Origin: Alphaproteobacteria bacterium
Lineage (GTDB): Bacteria > Pseudomonadota > Alphaproteobacteria > Micavibrionales > Micavibrionaceae
Direction of reading: 5' to 3'
Length of the DNA: 64,000 nt
Assembly: GCA_023384135.1 (NCBI GenBank)
Contig: JAHDXS010000001.1
Coordinates: 372,001-436,000, forward strand
Shown here: one piece after another, positions 25,818 through 34,457 of the stretch
How positions within the stretch are numbered: the first letter of the stretch is position 1
Layout of the letters: each line of letters starts with the position of its first letter
Made by a program: the position numbers and the translations under genes
The notes under the pieces: generated by a model
Seen by the model: the letters and a program-made list of their open reading frames with translations, nothing else
What the model was told of the DNA's origin: nothing
The model's database searches: none

Positions 25818-26060
25818 ATGCAAAACCCCAGCCAGAGCAAGCCCGCTAACTCCAAAGAAAACATGGAAAAGCTGAACAAGAAAATCAAAGAAACATGGAG
25901 CGGTTTGAGCGATAGCGACATCAAGCTCTACGAGGGAAAGCGCGATGAGTTTTTTGCTAAACTGAACGAAAAGCACCAAGTTTCCAAGGAAGACGCGGAA
26001 AAGAAAATGCAGCAAATCGAAAAAGATTGTGGTTGCAGCGGAGCGGCGAAAGCGGCCTGA
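25818..26060 (+). CDS. CsbD-like small protein
   Basis: An 80-residue charged helical protein. The segment KIKETWSGLSDSDIKLYEGKRDEFFAKL followed by KHQVSKEDAEKKM has the spacing of CsbD-type proteins. The C-terminus carries a Cys-Gly-Cys motif (DCGCSGAAKAA) not seen in the copy at 24613-24831, perhaps for metal or redox use. Start at 25818 is supported by AAGGAG; the longer frame from 25746 has none. A terminator follows at 26089-26118. Confidence 0.75.
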   Translation: MQNPSQSKPANSKENMEKLNKKIKETWSGLSDSDIKLYEGKRDEFFAKLNEKHQVSKEDAEKKMQQIEKDCGCSGAAKAA

Positions 26061-26088
26061 CCTTCTCTTTCACGCCTCCCACCTCAGA

Positions 26089-26118
26089 AAACCGTCCGGT
26101 CACACCGGGCGGTTTTTT
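26089..26118 (+). terminator. intrinsic terminator
   Basis: An 11-bp stem (26089-26099 with 26105-26115, one G-T pair), short CACAC loop, and a T-run through 26118. It lies 30 bases after the CsbD-like stop and closes that transcription unit. Confidence 0.88.
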
Positions 26119-26220
26119 GCGTTTCAACCCTAAAACGCTATTATCCAAAAAAATCGACTTCTCAATCAGGCAAATTTAAATTTTCAATACTTATAATAAT
26201 ATTATAAGCCGCCGAGTTTA

Positions 26221-26237
26221 CCGCATCGCTTCCTGAT
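26221..26237 (+). promoter_or_regulatory. shared 17-bp promoter-region motif, copy 2
   Basis: Identical to 22175-22191. It lies 62 bases before the ATG of the small protein at 26300 and after the terminator at 26118, so it is in the right place for a promoter of the small-protein/CBS cassette. The copy for the cassette at the window start would be off the left edge. Confidence 0.5.
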
Positions 26238-26299
26238 AAGTGAGTGCGTAACCTGCTCTCACACAAAGTAAGTTACACCCCGCATGAAAAGGAATAGTT

Positions 26300-26458
26300 A
26301 TGCAAAACAGTGACAAAAATAAAGCTGAGAAACTGCCTTCCAAGCAACCCCAAAACAACAGAGGCGTTCAGAACAAAGACGATGCGTTTCCCTCAGATGC
26401 AAAAAAGGACATAGCGAAGGAACAGTCTAACATGCGCTCAGAAGGCGGCAAAAACTAA
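26300..26458 (+). CDS. small hydrophilic protein (paralogue of the window-start fragment)
   Basis: A 52-residue Lys/Asn/Gln/Asp-rich protein without hydrophobic segments, likely disordered. The C-terminal SEGGKN matches the fragment at 1-51. AAAGGAA precedes the ATG with good spacing. It is followed by a hairpin and a CBS gene as in the first cassette. No known family is recognised; such short hydrophilic proteins can be stress-induced protectants (inference). Confidence 0.7.
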   Translation: MQNSDKNKAEKLPSKQPQNNRGVQNKDDAFPSDAKKDIAKEQSNMRSEGGKN

Positions 26459-26468
26459 TTACAGGCAT

Positions 26469-26497
26469 AAGGAAGCCGGGTCCTCACAGGCTTCCTT
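26469..26497 (+). terminator. hairpin between small protein and CBS gene (second cassette)
   Basis: A 9-bp inverted repeat (26469-26477 with 26489-26497), only 10 bases after the small-protein stop and 32 bases before the CBS ATG. Related in stem sequence to 62-90. No strong T-run; it may act as an attenuator. Confidence 0.5.
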
Positions 26498-26529
26498 ACT
26501 GCTTGCCTGGCTATAGAAGGGAAGAAATT

Positions 26530-26964
26530 ATGTTTGGTCAAAGGTCCTCAATACAATGCGTAAAAGATGTTTGCAACATGAGAGCCCCGCTGTCTGCGAC
26601 TGCTGAGAAATCTCTGCCCTTGATTTTGCTTTACATGAGCATAATGAAGGTAGAAGCGGCCGGAGTAATAGACGAAGGAAACTATTGTATCGGCTTTGTT
26701 ACCAGCGAAGATTTGATCGCGCACAATCACGAAGAATCTCTTAAAGATGTCATGAGACAGCCCAGCATGTCTGTCTATAGGGACGACCCCATAGAACAAG
26801 CCCTGATCATGATGAAAAATCATGGGATTAATTGGTTACCGGTTATCGACTACGACACGAAGCAATTTTTTGGGCTAGTCTGCCGCAAGGATATAGAAAG
26901 CCTGAGCCTGAATGTAATTCCTTTCATACAAGGAAAAATGGCTTATCCCGGCACGTCAGGATAA
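26530..26964 (+). CDS. CBS-domain pair protein (paralogue of 114-539)
   Basis: A 144-residue protein of two CBS motifs, closely alike in sequence to 114-539, with the same spacing and the shared segments SSIQC-KD-CN-RAPLS, IMKVEAAG and DDPIE-ALIMMK. Start set at ATG 26530, which has AGAAGGGAAG upstream; the frame continues to a TTG at 26503 without a better site. It probably senses adenine nucleotides. It ends the stress/envelope island, directly before tRNA-Gln on the other strand. Confidence 0.82.
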   Translation: MFGQRSSIQCVKDVCNMRAPLSATAEKSLPLILLYMSIMKVEAAGVIDEGNYCIGFVTSEDLIAHNHEESLKDVMRQPSMSVYRDDPIEQALIMMKNHGINWLPVIDYDTKQFFGLVCRKDIESLSLNVIPFIQGKMAYPGTSG

Positions 26965-27008
26965 TTAAGTGAAACAAGCTCGAAGACAATTCTGTAATAT
27001 ACGGCAAA

Positions 27009-27082
27009 TGGCTGGGGTACTAGGATTCGAACCTAGGATCGCGGTACCAAAAACCGCTGCCTTACCGCTTGGCCATACCCCA
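27009..27082 (-). tRNA. tRNA-Gln (UUG)
   Basis: The minus strand folds as a cloverleaf: acceptor TGGGGTA/TACCCCA, anticodon stem GCGGT/ACCGC with loop TTTTGGT (anticodon TTG, reading CAA), T-arm CCTAG-GTTCGAA-CTAG, discriminator G and an encoded CCA end. Confidence 0.95.
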
Positions 27083-27112
27083 ATAACGCCTGCCTGCGTA
27101 AGAATGGGGAAC

Positions 27113-27140
27113 CTTATACCAGACACCCTGCGGAACGCAA
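27113..27140 (-). promoter_or_regulatory. probable promoter of tRNA-Gln
   Basis: On the minus strand, TTGCGT (27140-27135) and TATAAG (27118-27113) are separated by 16 bases and lie about 30 bases before the mature tRNA 5' end, a sigma70-like arrangement. Confidence 0.5.
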
Positions 27141-27373
27141 GCCTTCTTTGCCCAATTCTAGGCAGCTTTTTTACAGAATCCTTAGTCTGGCACGCCAATC
27201 GCGGAAACTCCTGAAAATCCAAGTTATCCGCAGATTTCCGAGGACTTTTGAGAGGTTTTTCTTTCTAATATTTTCCAAAATATATATATTGCGTCACGGG
27301 ATTCCGCAGAATCAGTATCTGCGGGCCCGTGGTCGTTAAGGACCGCACTGCTTACGGGAAGGGTCACCGCACT

Positions 27374-29779
27374 ATGGCTTTTAAAAGAACATCGGAAGGG
27401 CGCGTATTTTTTAAAAGTTCGGAGGATGAGAACAAACCCTCGAACGGCGGCTTATCGATTGACCCTGCCGAACTGTCAAAGAATGACCAGTCCCAGATGC
27501 AGATCCTCGTGCTCCTGAAATCTCTGAACGCCAAGCTTATGGATACGCAGGACGAACGCGCTGTCCTCAAGGAAGAGCTTGCGAAATACCGTTCCGAGCT
27601 CAAGGCCCTTGAGGAAAAAGCCACACGCAGCGAGCAGAGCTATATCGACCTTGAGCAAAAGGTCGCCGCGAAGCAAAAAGAAGCCTTCAAAAAGACCTCA
27701 CGGGTTGAGGAAACCATCAAGGAAACCGCCAAGGAACTGGAAAAGGCCCGGAACCTCGTCGAGGCGCTGGAAGGCAAATCGCAGGACAGCGAAGAAATAA
27801 TTAAATCCATAAAAGACGACCTCAACCAGCGTAAAAAACTTGAAGAAGAAATCATTACGCTGCAAAAGACGCTGGAGCAGCAGCAAAGGGAACAGTCCGA
27901 AAAGATGGCCGAAAACCTCTCGGCCTTTGTAACGCTGACCAAGCGCGTCGGCGATACCGAAGCCCGTCAGGAGGCACTAGATAACAAGATCGAGGAAGCT
28001 ACGACCGAATTCCTCAAGCTTGACCGCAAGATCAACAAGGCGATAGAGGACCGCAGCCGCATGCTGCGCAAGCTTGAGCGGATTGAGGAGTCCGTTCAGG
28101 AAACCCGTGAAGCCCTGAACGCCAAGGCGATGGTGCTTCTGACCAGTCAGGGCCGCGCCGGAAACGCCGACTACCCACAAATCGAAGACGGCTCGTCCCA
28201 CCCGCTATTGCTGGAAAATCAAACGGGCGACCGGCAGGCTCCGCGCTCCTTCTGGGCCCGCCCTTTCCAGATCGACGCCTCGGCGATGGTGATGATCGTG
28301 GTCATCGGCCTGCTTCTGGGCTGGATGATCAGCGAGATCAAAAACACACAACCAGCAGGATTACCCGGCGCCGCGTCCGAAAAAATCACATGGAACGCGC
28401 CTCCGCCTCCGGAGCTGGAAAAAGTCGCAAACACGGAAGGGGTAATGGAAACGCCGGCCCCGGTCTCTGAAAGGCCTCTGTCCGAAGAGTTGGCGCAGAC
28501 CGATGCCGGAGTGGCATCGCCCGTCGACGAAGCCCCTATTCTGCCCCCGGATGAAATGACCGAAAACGCGGCTGACGAGCCCGCTTCTGAACCTCTGGCA
28601 AAAGCTGAAGAGGCGATCGAACCCGAAGCTATTCAACGCGCAATTAAGGAGGGTGACGAACAAACCCTCATGGCGGCTTTTGAAGAAAATCCTGACGCTG
28701 TTGCGGCTAAATTGAACGAAATCGAACCCTCCAGCCTCGTTTCCAGTGACCTTAAGGAGCCCGTGTCGCAGGAAAACGCTCCCCCCGCTAAAATGCAAAA
28801 AACGGTTAAAGGTGACCTTAAGAAGCCGCTACGCGAGCGTATTCAGCCCGATAAAACCCTGCCCGACCAGATTAGGAAAGTCGAAGAGCAAGCGTTTGCT
28901 GGCGTCGCTGAAGCGCAGCACGACATGGGGGCACTCTATATTGCCGGGCGGGATCCTGTAAAAAAAGACCTCACACGAGCCGTCTTCTGGTTTCAGGAAG
29001 CCGCCGATAATGGAATCGCCAACGCAAAATACAATCTAGGTGTACTCTACCATCAAGGCATAGGCGTGAAATCCGATCTCAGCAAAGCGCTAGACCTGTA
29101 CTCAGAGGCGGCAAATCTAGGACACCCTGAAGCACAGTATAATCTAGGTATCGCTTATATCGGCGGCATCGGCTACCCCTATGATCCCACCAAGGCCGCT
29201 TCAAACTTTGAAAGTGCTGCCAACGCAGGCGTTATGGAAGCTGCATACAATCTCGGCCTCATCTATGAAAACGGCTTGCTGGGCAAACCCCAGCCCGACG
29301 AAGCGCTCATGTGGTACAAGGAAGCCGCAGACAAAGGCAGCCCTGAAGCAAAGGCCGCTCTAGAACAGCTCGCACAATCTCTGGGAATTTCGATAAACGA
29401 AGTAAACCGAATTGTCGATGCCGTAAAAAGCGCCAAGAAAAAGGGCGCAGCAAACACGGCAAGCCAAGAACAAGCGCAAAAACCCAAGGCGGCTAACGCG
29501 GCAAAACCTGCGCCCGCCCCCTACCCCGACATCGGGGTAAAAACAGGCTCGGATACAACAAGCCGCCAGAACCTTATCGCGGACATACAGTCTGAGCTTA
29601 TGCGTCGCGGCCTGTATCCCGGCCCGGTAGACGGTAAACCCGGCCCTGTGACAACGGATGCGATCCGAACCTATCAGTCAGCGGCAAACATGCAGATCGT
29701 AGACGGCACGCCGACAAAGGAACTTCTAGACTTTATGAAATCCTCGGCAGGTGTAGAGCAAGGCTCAAGATCCGAATAA
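27374..29779 (+). CDS. PodJ-like coiled-coil / Sel1-repeat / peptidoglycan-binding membrane protein
   Basis: An 801-residue single-pass protein. The cytoplasmic part has a long coiled coil (about 35-275, Lys/Glu/Gln-rich). A transmembrane helix follows near 300-322 (MVMIVVIGLLLGWMI). The periplasmic part has an acidic Pro/Glu linker, about four Sel1 repeats (500-650; AQHDMGALYIAG, AKYNLGVLYHQG, AQYNLGIAYIGG, AAYNLGLIYENG) and a C-terminal peptidoglycan-binding unit (730-790). This order matches the polar organiser PodJ of Caulobacter. It could localise envelope machinery. Start ATG 27374 rather than upstream 27329, with GGGAAGGG before it. Confidence 0.75.
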   Translation: MAFKRTSEGRVFFKSSEDENKPSNGGLSIDPAELSKNDQSQMQILVLLKSLNAKLMDTQDERAVLKEELAKYRSELKALEEKATRSEQSYIDLEQKVAAKQKEAFKKTSRVEETIKETAKELEKARNLVEALEGKSQDSEEIIKSIKDDLNQRKKLEEEIITLQKTLEQQQREQSEKMAENLSAFVTLTKRVGDTEARQEALDNKIEEATTEFLKLDRKINKAIEDRSRMLRKLERIEESVQETREALNAKAMVLLTSQGRAGNADYPQIEDGSSHPLLLENQTGDRQAPRSFWARPFQIDASAMVMIVVIGLLLGWMISEIKNTQPAGLPGAASEKITWNAPPPPELEKVANTEGVMETPAPVSERPLSEELAQTDAGVASPVDEAPILPPDEMTENAADEPASEPLAKAEEAIEPEAIQRAIKEGDEQTLMAAFEENPDAVAAKLNEIEPSSLVSSDLKEPVSQENAPPAKMQKTVKGDLKKPLRERIQPDKTLPDQIRKVEEQAFAGVAEAQHDMGALYIAGRDPVKKDLTRAVFWFQEAADNGIANAKYNLGVLYHQGIGVKSDLSKALDLYSEAANLGHPEAQYNLGIAYIGGIGYPYDPTKAASNFESAANAGVMEAAYNLGLIYENGLLGKPQPDEALMWYKEAADKGSPEAKAALEQLAQSLGISINEVNRIVDAVKSAKKKGAANTASQEQAQKPKAANAAKPAPAPYPDIGVKTGSDTTSRQNLIADIQSELMRRGLYPGPVDGKPGPVTTDAIRTYQSAANMQIVDGTPTKELLDFMKSSAGVEQGSRSE

Positions 29780-29786
29780 CGAAGAC

Positions 29787-30668
29787 CTAACCCACAACAC
29801 AGGCCTGCACCCACCAGGCCGGAAAAAGCCGGGCAAGTCTCTTCGCGGCATCTTGGGACTGCAAGCGATCCTCAAAGACACCAAAACACGTTGCGCCTGA
29901 GCCCGATAAACGGCTAAGAAAACAACCTGTTTGTTCACTTAAGGCTTCAAGGCAAGCGCCAATCTCGGGAACCACCTGCAAAGCAGCAGGAAGCAGGTCA
30001 TTACCCTGCGCACCCAAAAACTCTACAAACTCATTCACAGTCTCGAATGCAGCTGGCATAAAAGGCAAAGCCTTATGAAAACCCTGATGCCTGCGAAAGA
30101 CATCCGCGGTCGGACAAGGCTTAAGCGGATTAACCAAAACAACGGAAAGTGCCGGAAATCTTGGCGCGTCCTCTAAAATATCACCGATGCCACGAACTCT
30201 TTGCGGAGAGCAAAGCCAGCATACGGGAACATCAGCCCCGAGATTTTTGAGTAATTCAGGCAAATAGGCTGCATCCGCGGTAATTCCCCAAAGCTTTTGC
30301 AAGCCGCGGACAACCGCCGCAGCGTCCGCAGATCCCCCGCCCAGACCGGAAGCCAAAGGCAAGTTCTTGATCAAATGAAGAGAAACATTAGGCGGGCGCC
30401 TTTTAGCAGCCGCAAGCGCATAGACGGCACGCACAGCTATGTTTTCCGAAGATGTGGAAGCATCAGCCTCCTCCGGCGCAAACATCGAAGAAAAAGGACC
30501 GCTCACAGAGAAAGAAAAATTTGAGGCCTCAGACATTTCAATGACATCGCCAAAATCAGCAAAGGCGACCAGAGAATCCAGAACATGATAACCATCTGGC
30601 CTCTTGCCGGTGACCACAAGCGTAAGATTGATCTTTGCGGGTGCAAACAGCCGAATATTATGGCTCAT
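29787..30668 (-). CDS. ispE: 4-diphosphocytidyl-2-C-methyl-D-erythritol kinase
   Basis: A 293-residue GHMP kinase, the fourth step of the MEP isoprenoid pathway (phosphorylates CDP-ME at the 2-hydroxyl). Seen are the substrate motif APAKINLTLVVTGKRPDGYH (7-26), the ATP loop LPLASGLGGGSADAAA near 99-114 and a C-terminal LSGSGATCFGVF near 262. Length is normal. It is cotranscribed with, or follows, the TPR gene 30707-32518 upstream, with 38 bases between them. Confidence 0.93.
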   Translation of the reverse strand: MSHNIRLFAPAKINLTLVVTGKRPDGYHVLDSLVAFADFGDVIEMSEASNFSFSVSGPFSSMFAPEEADASTSSENIAVRAVYALAAAKRRPPNVSLHLIKNLPLASGLGGGSADAAAVVRGLQKLWGITADAAYLPELLKNLGADVPVCWLCSPQRVRGIGDILEDAPRFPALSVVLVNPLKPCPTADVFRRHQGFHKALPFMPAAFETVNEFVEFLGAQGNDLLPAALQVVPEIGACLEALSEQTGCFLSRLSGSGATCFGVFEDRLQSQDAAKRLARLFPAWWVQACVVG

Positions 30669-30706
30669 AAACGTCGCGGGGGTATGTTAAGACAAACAGG
30701 ATGGAC

Positions 30707-32518
30707 CTATTCCTTATTCACGGCACCGGAAGAAGCACCAGCGCCCTTTTGGTTTCCTTCTCCGAGCGATGCATAGCCGGAGTCAGGCGATAAGCCGGAG
30801 TCTAGCTTTTCAGCAATTTTGGCTTTGAGTTCTTCATCGTCGGAATGATTTTTTGCCCTTGTCCACTGGAACTTGGCTTCCATGACGCGCCCAACGCGCC
30901 AGTAGGCATCACCAAGATGGTCGTTGATAACCGGATCGTAAGGCAGCAAGGACACAGCGCGTTCCAACTCCGGAACAGCCTCTTTAAATTTGCCCATACG
31001 ATACAAAACCCAACCCAGTGAGTCGGTGATATATCCGTCTTCAGGGCGAAGCGCCGAAGCCTTACGGATCATCGCAAGAGCTTCTCCCAAATTCATGCTG
31101 CGATCCGCCCAAGCATAACCAAGATAATTTAGAATATAAGGATGGTCAGGTTTGTATTTTAGGGCTGCAGACAGGTCTTTCTCTGCCGCATCCCAGTTAT
31201 TATCGCGCTCATATGACATGCCGCGCAGGTAAAGCAGGTGCCAGTACTTCTCAGGCACAACTCCGCCCAGCATTTTTTCGGCTTGTGAGTAAGCCTGTAT
31301 AGCTTTCCCGAACTGATCTTGTCGACGATAGATGTCCCCGATCTTGATTTGCGCATCCAAATCATTTTCATTCTTAGATAAAAGCTCAAGTATCGAGAGC
31401 GCTTCGCTATAGCGTTCAAGACTTTCATAAGAATCGGCGATATTCCGCTGCGCATCGAGATAAAACTTGTCGCCTTTTTCAACAACTTTGAAATGGGCGA
31501 TGGCCTCCTCATGCCGTTCGTGGCGGGTAGCGACATAACCCAGAAGAAAGCGAACCTCGGTTAGATCGGGATTAAGGTAAAGAGCCATGGAAGCAAGAAC
31601 CCGCGCACTCTCGTCGTTGTTTTCCTGATAAAGCACTTTGGAAATATCAAAAAACGCCAGTGCCAAACCCTCCTTAGGATCCTTCACACCTTTGAAAATC
31701 TCAGCGCCCTTGCCGCCCTTAACTTTTTGTATTTTCTCTGCAATATCGCGGTCCCCAGGCCATTCCTTAACTACACCCTCGTATAGCTCAAGCGCCTTTT
31801 TGGTATCCCCTAAATACGCATACAAGTCACCAACGCGCTCGTAATCACCGGCCGCAATCCCCTCAGACGACGAAAAACGATCGAGAAGCTTCTTCATCTC
31901 GTCGGAATTTTTTAAATACTGAGTGATCAGTATGGCATGATAAAGCTGCAAAGGGTTATCCTGCAACCGCGCTATATCCATCTGCCCCATACCGGCCTTG
32001 GTCCAGCTCTCAAGAACGGGACCGATAAATTCGGTCATTTCGTCATGCGGGGTCTTGAGAATTAATTCGACGCCCCTCTCATACTGCCCCTTGGCAACCG
32101 CATCAATAATCAGGAAAACCTGTGCAACGCTGTTACGGGATTCAGGATCAATTTTAACGATGCGCTGCGCAAGTTGTATGGCGCGCTCTGGCTGACCGCC
32201 CCCCATAGAGAGGATCATCGCTCGACGCAGAACGCTGGATTCCGATACCCCCGAACTGACAAGCTGGTCAAGAAACCCGTTCGCAGACGCCCAATCATGG
32301 CGAGACTGAGCAAAACGAGCAGCTAGATAAGCGCCCGCATGGGGGCTAGTCGGCGTAAACAAAGGCTTTATGAGAACATCAGCAGACTGTTCGCCAGCCT
32401 CTGCCTTGCCAGCAGCGCCGTCCTCGACACGCGCATGAGCCAAAAAAGCCGGACCAATGGCAGCTCCGGCAAACATAAAAAGCGCACCGCCCGCAAGCCA
32501 AAACCTAGATAAACGCAT
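30707..32518 (-). CDS. exported tetratricopeptide-repeat protein
   Basis: A 603-residue protein. The N-terminal hydrophobic segment (5-28, ending AHARV) is a signal peptide or anchor. The rest is a continuous TPR array; clear units include AIAHFKVVEKGDKFYLDAQRNIADSYESLERYSEALSILELL (in part) and YGYAWADRSMNLGEALAMIRKA-like segments. It resembles the alphaproteobacterial TPR proteins found just before ispE. It probably serves as a periplasmic scaffold. The C-terminus (GDAYWRVGRVMEAKFQWTRAKNH) is the last repeat, followed by a short polar tail. Confidence 0.82.
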   Translation of the reverse strand: MRLSRFWLAGGALFMFAGAAIGPAFLAHARVEDGAAGKAEAGEQSADVLIKPLFTPTSPHAGAYLAARFAQSRHDWASANGFLDQLVSSGVSESSVLRRAMILSMGGGQPERAIQLAQRIVKIDPESRNSVAQVFLIIDAVAKGQYERGVELILKTPHDEMTEFIGPVLESWTKAGMGQMDIARLQDNPLQLYHAILITQYLKNSDEMKKLLDRFSSSEGIAAGDYERVGDLYAYLGDTKKALELYEGVVKEWPGDRDIAEKIQKVKGGKGAEIFKGVKDPKEGLALAFFDISKVLYQENNDESARVLASMALYLNPDLTEVRFLLGYVATRHERHEEAIAHFKVVEKGDKFYLDAQRNIADSYESLERYSEALSILELLSKNENDLDAQIKIGDIYRRQDQFGKAIQAYSQAEKMLGGVVPEKYWHLLYLRGMSYERDNNWDAAEKDLSAALKYKPDHPYILNYLGYAWADRSMNLGEALAMIRKASALRPEDGYITDSLGWVLYRMGKFKEAVPELERAVSLLPYDPVINDHLGDAYWRVGRVMEAKFQWTRAKNHSDDEELKAKIAEKLDSGLSPDSGYASLGEGNQKGAGASSGAVNKE

Positions 32519-32617
32519 TATTTTTTCCTTCTACACTTAAACATAACCCGCGGGCGTATTTTTCTCAAATATGTTTCAGAGCTTAGACCTAGAAAATGAA
32601 GGTGTGGTGCCAAAAAA

Positions 32618-34276
32618 CTACATATTTGGGTAATTCGGCCCGTCGCCCCCTTGAGGCACAACCCAATCAATATTTTGCGCCGGATCCTTAATGTCGCAGG
32701 TTTTGCAATGCACACAATTCTGACTGTTGATCTGAAATCGGGGATGACCGTCACTATCCTTAATAATCTCATAGACCCCTGCGGGGCAGTAACGCTGCGC
32801 CGGCTCATCATAAGCAGGTAGATTGTCACGCACGGGAAGCTGTGGATCCCTTAGACGCAGGTGAACAGGTTGCCCCTCCGCATGGTTGGTGTTGGAAAGC
32901 TGAACAGAGCTAAGCCGATCAAACGTAAGGACGCCATCAGGTTTGGGATAAGGGATTGGCCTGCGTTGCGCTGCCCTGTCCAGTTGCGTATGATCCGCAT
33001 GGTTCCGCAGCGTCCAGGGCGAAAACCCGCGCGTAACCGTCTCCCATGCGGCATTAACCAAACCGAACCACAACCCTCGGTGAAAGCCGGGGCGGATATT
33101 CCGTACCGCTCTCAGCTCCGGCCAGATCCAACTTTTCTGGAGATTTTCAGGGTACGCCAAACACTCTATGCCGCCCGCCTCGGTTCCTGAACCTCTCGTC
33201 AGCATGTCAAAAAGGCTCGCCGCCGCGACCATTCCGGATTTCATCGCCGTATGATTGCCTTTGATTTTAGGAACATTAAGAAAGCCGGCAGTATCCCCTA
33301 TCAGAATCCCACCAGGAAAACTCAGCTTAGGCAGCGATTGAAACCCGCCCTCAACCAAGGCCCGCGCCCCATAAGCAACCCTGCGGCCACCCTCCAGAAC
33401 CTTACGAATTTCAGGGTGCGTCTTAAGGCGCTGCATTTCCTCAAAAGGCGAAAGATAGGGATTACGATAATCAAGGCCGACGACGAAGCCGATGGAAACC
33501 ATGTTCCCTTCCAGATGATACAGCCACGACCCACCATAGGTCTGGCGGTCCATCGGCCATCCGATCGTATGCAAAATCTCGCCGGGCCGGGACTTTTCGG
33601 CCGGAACCTCCCACAACTCCTTGATCCCCAGCCCATAGGTCTGCGGATCGCTGTCTTTTCTGAGGTCATACCGCTTAATCAGGGTCTTGGTCAGGGAACC
33701 GTGGCATCCTTCCGCAAAAACCGTCTGCCGCGCATGAAGCTCCACGCCCGGCTGAAAGGCTGGTCCCTGAGAACCATCACGCTCCAAGCCCATATCGCCC
33801 GTAGCGACGCCGATGACCGCCCCGGCCTGATTATAAAGCACGTCCGCCGCGGCAAAGCCGGCGAACACCTCGACCCCCAGCGCCTCCGCCTGCTCCGCCA
33901 GCCAGCGCACCAGATTACCCAGCGATATGATGTAGTTACCCTTGTTATGCATCTGCGGCGGCGTGGGTAAACGAAAGGCGCGCTTTTCGGTCAAAAACAA
34001 AAAACGGTCGCTTTTGGCTTCGGTCTGCAAGGGCGCCCCGCGCTCCCGCCAGTCTGGAAACAACTCATTAAGTGCGCGGGGTTCAAAAACAGCGCCGGAC
34101 AGCGAATGCGCCCCAATTTCAGAACCCTTTTCAAGAACGCAGACCGACAGTTCCCGGCCTGCTTCCGCCGCTAACTGCTTCAACCTGATCGCGCAGGACA
34201 GGCCCGCAGGGCCGCCCCCGACGATCACAACGTCGTATTCCATGACATCCCGGTCGGGTCTTACAGCATTCGGCAA
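32618..34276 (-). CDS. electron-transfer flavoprotein-ubiquinone oxidoreductase
   Basis: A 552-residue membrane-associated enzyme passing electrons from ETF to ubiquinone during fatty-acid and amino-acid oxidation. It has the N-terminal FAD motif VVIVGGGPAGLSCAIRL, an ETF-QO-specific GSEIGAHSLSGAVFEPRAL, and the C-terminal [4Fe-4S] ligands CPAGVYE ... NCVHCKTCDIKDP. Length is normal. The start is a TTG with GGGGAA upstream (34276); the ATG at 34243 is a possible alternative. It is a monocistronic gene near ispE/TPR. Confidence 0.93.
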   Translation of the reverse strand: MPNAVRPDRDVMEYDVVIVGGGPAGLSCAIRLKQLAAEAGRELSVCVLEKGSEIGAHSLSGAVFEPRALNELFPDWRERGAPLQTEAKSDRFLFLTEKRAFRLPTPPQMHNKGNYIISLGNLVRWLAEQAEALGVEVFAGFAAADVLYNQAGAVIGVATGDMGLERDGSQGPAFQPGVELHARQTVFAEGCHGSLTKTLIKRYDLRKDSDPQTYGLGIKELWEVPAEKSRPGEILHTIGWPMDRQTYGGSWLYHLEGNMVSIGFVVGLDYRNPYLSPFEEMQRLKTHPEIRKVLEGGRRVAYGARALVEGGFQSLPKLSFPGGILIGDTAGFLNVPKIKGNHTAMKSGMVAAASLFDMLTRGSGTEAGGIECLAYPENLQKSWIWPELRAVRNIRPGFHRGLWFGLVNAAWETVTRGFSPWTLRNHADHTQLDRAAQRRPIPYPKPDGVLTFDRLSSVQLSNTNHAEGQPVHLRLRDPQLPVRDNLPAYDEPAQRYCPAGVYEIIKDSDGHPRFQINSQNCVHCKTCDIKDPAQNIDWVVPQGGDGPNYPNM

Positions 34277-34457
34277 GGCGAATTCCCCATCATTAGGCCC
34301 CCATTATACCTCACGAAAAGTTAAGCGCAGCGCAGCAAAAGGGAAAAAATTGATTATTTTCATCCCTTTGCATAATGAAAGAAATTTACTGGCCTGAAGG
34401 CGGGTATTTGCGGTAACATTGTGAAAATAATGAAAAAACCAAGAATTTAGAGGGATT

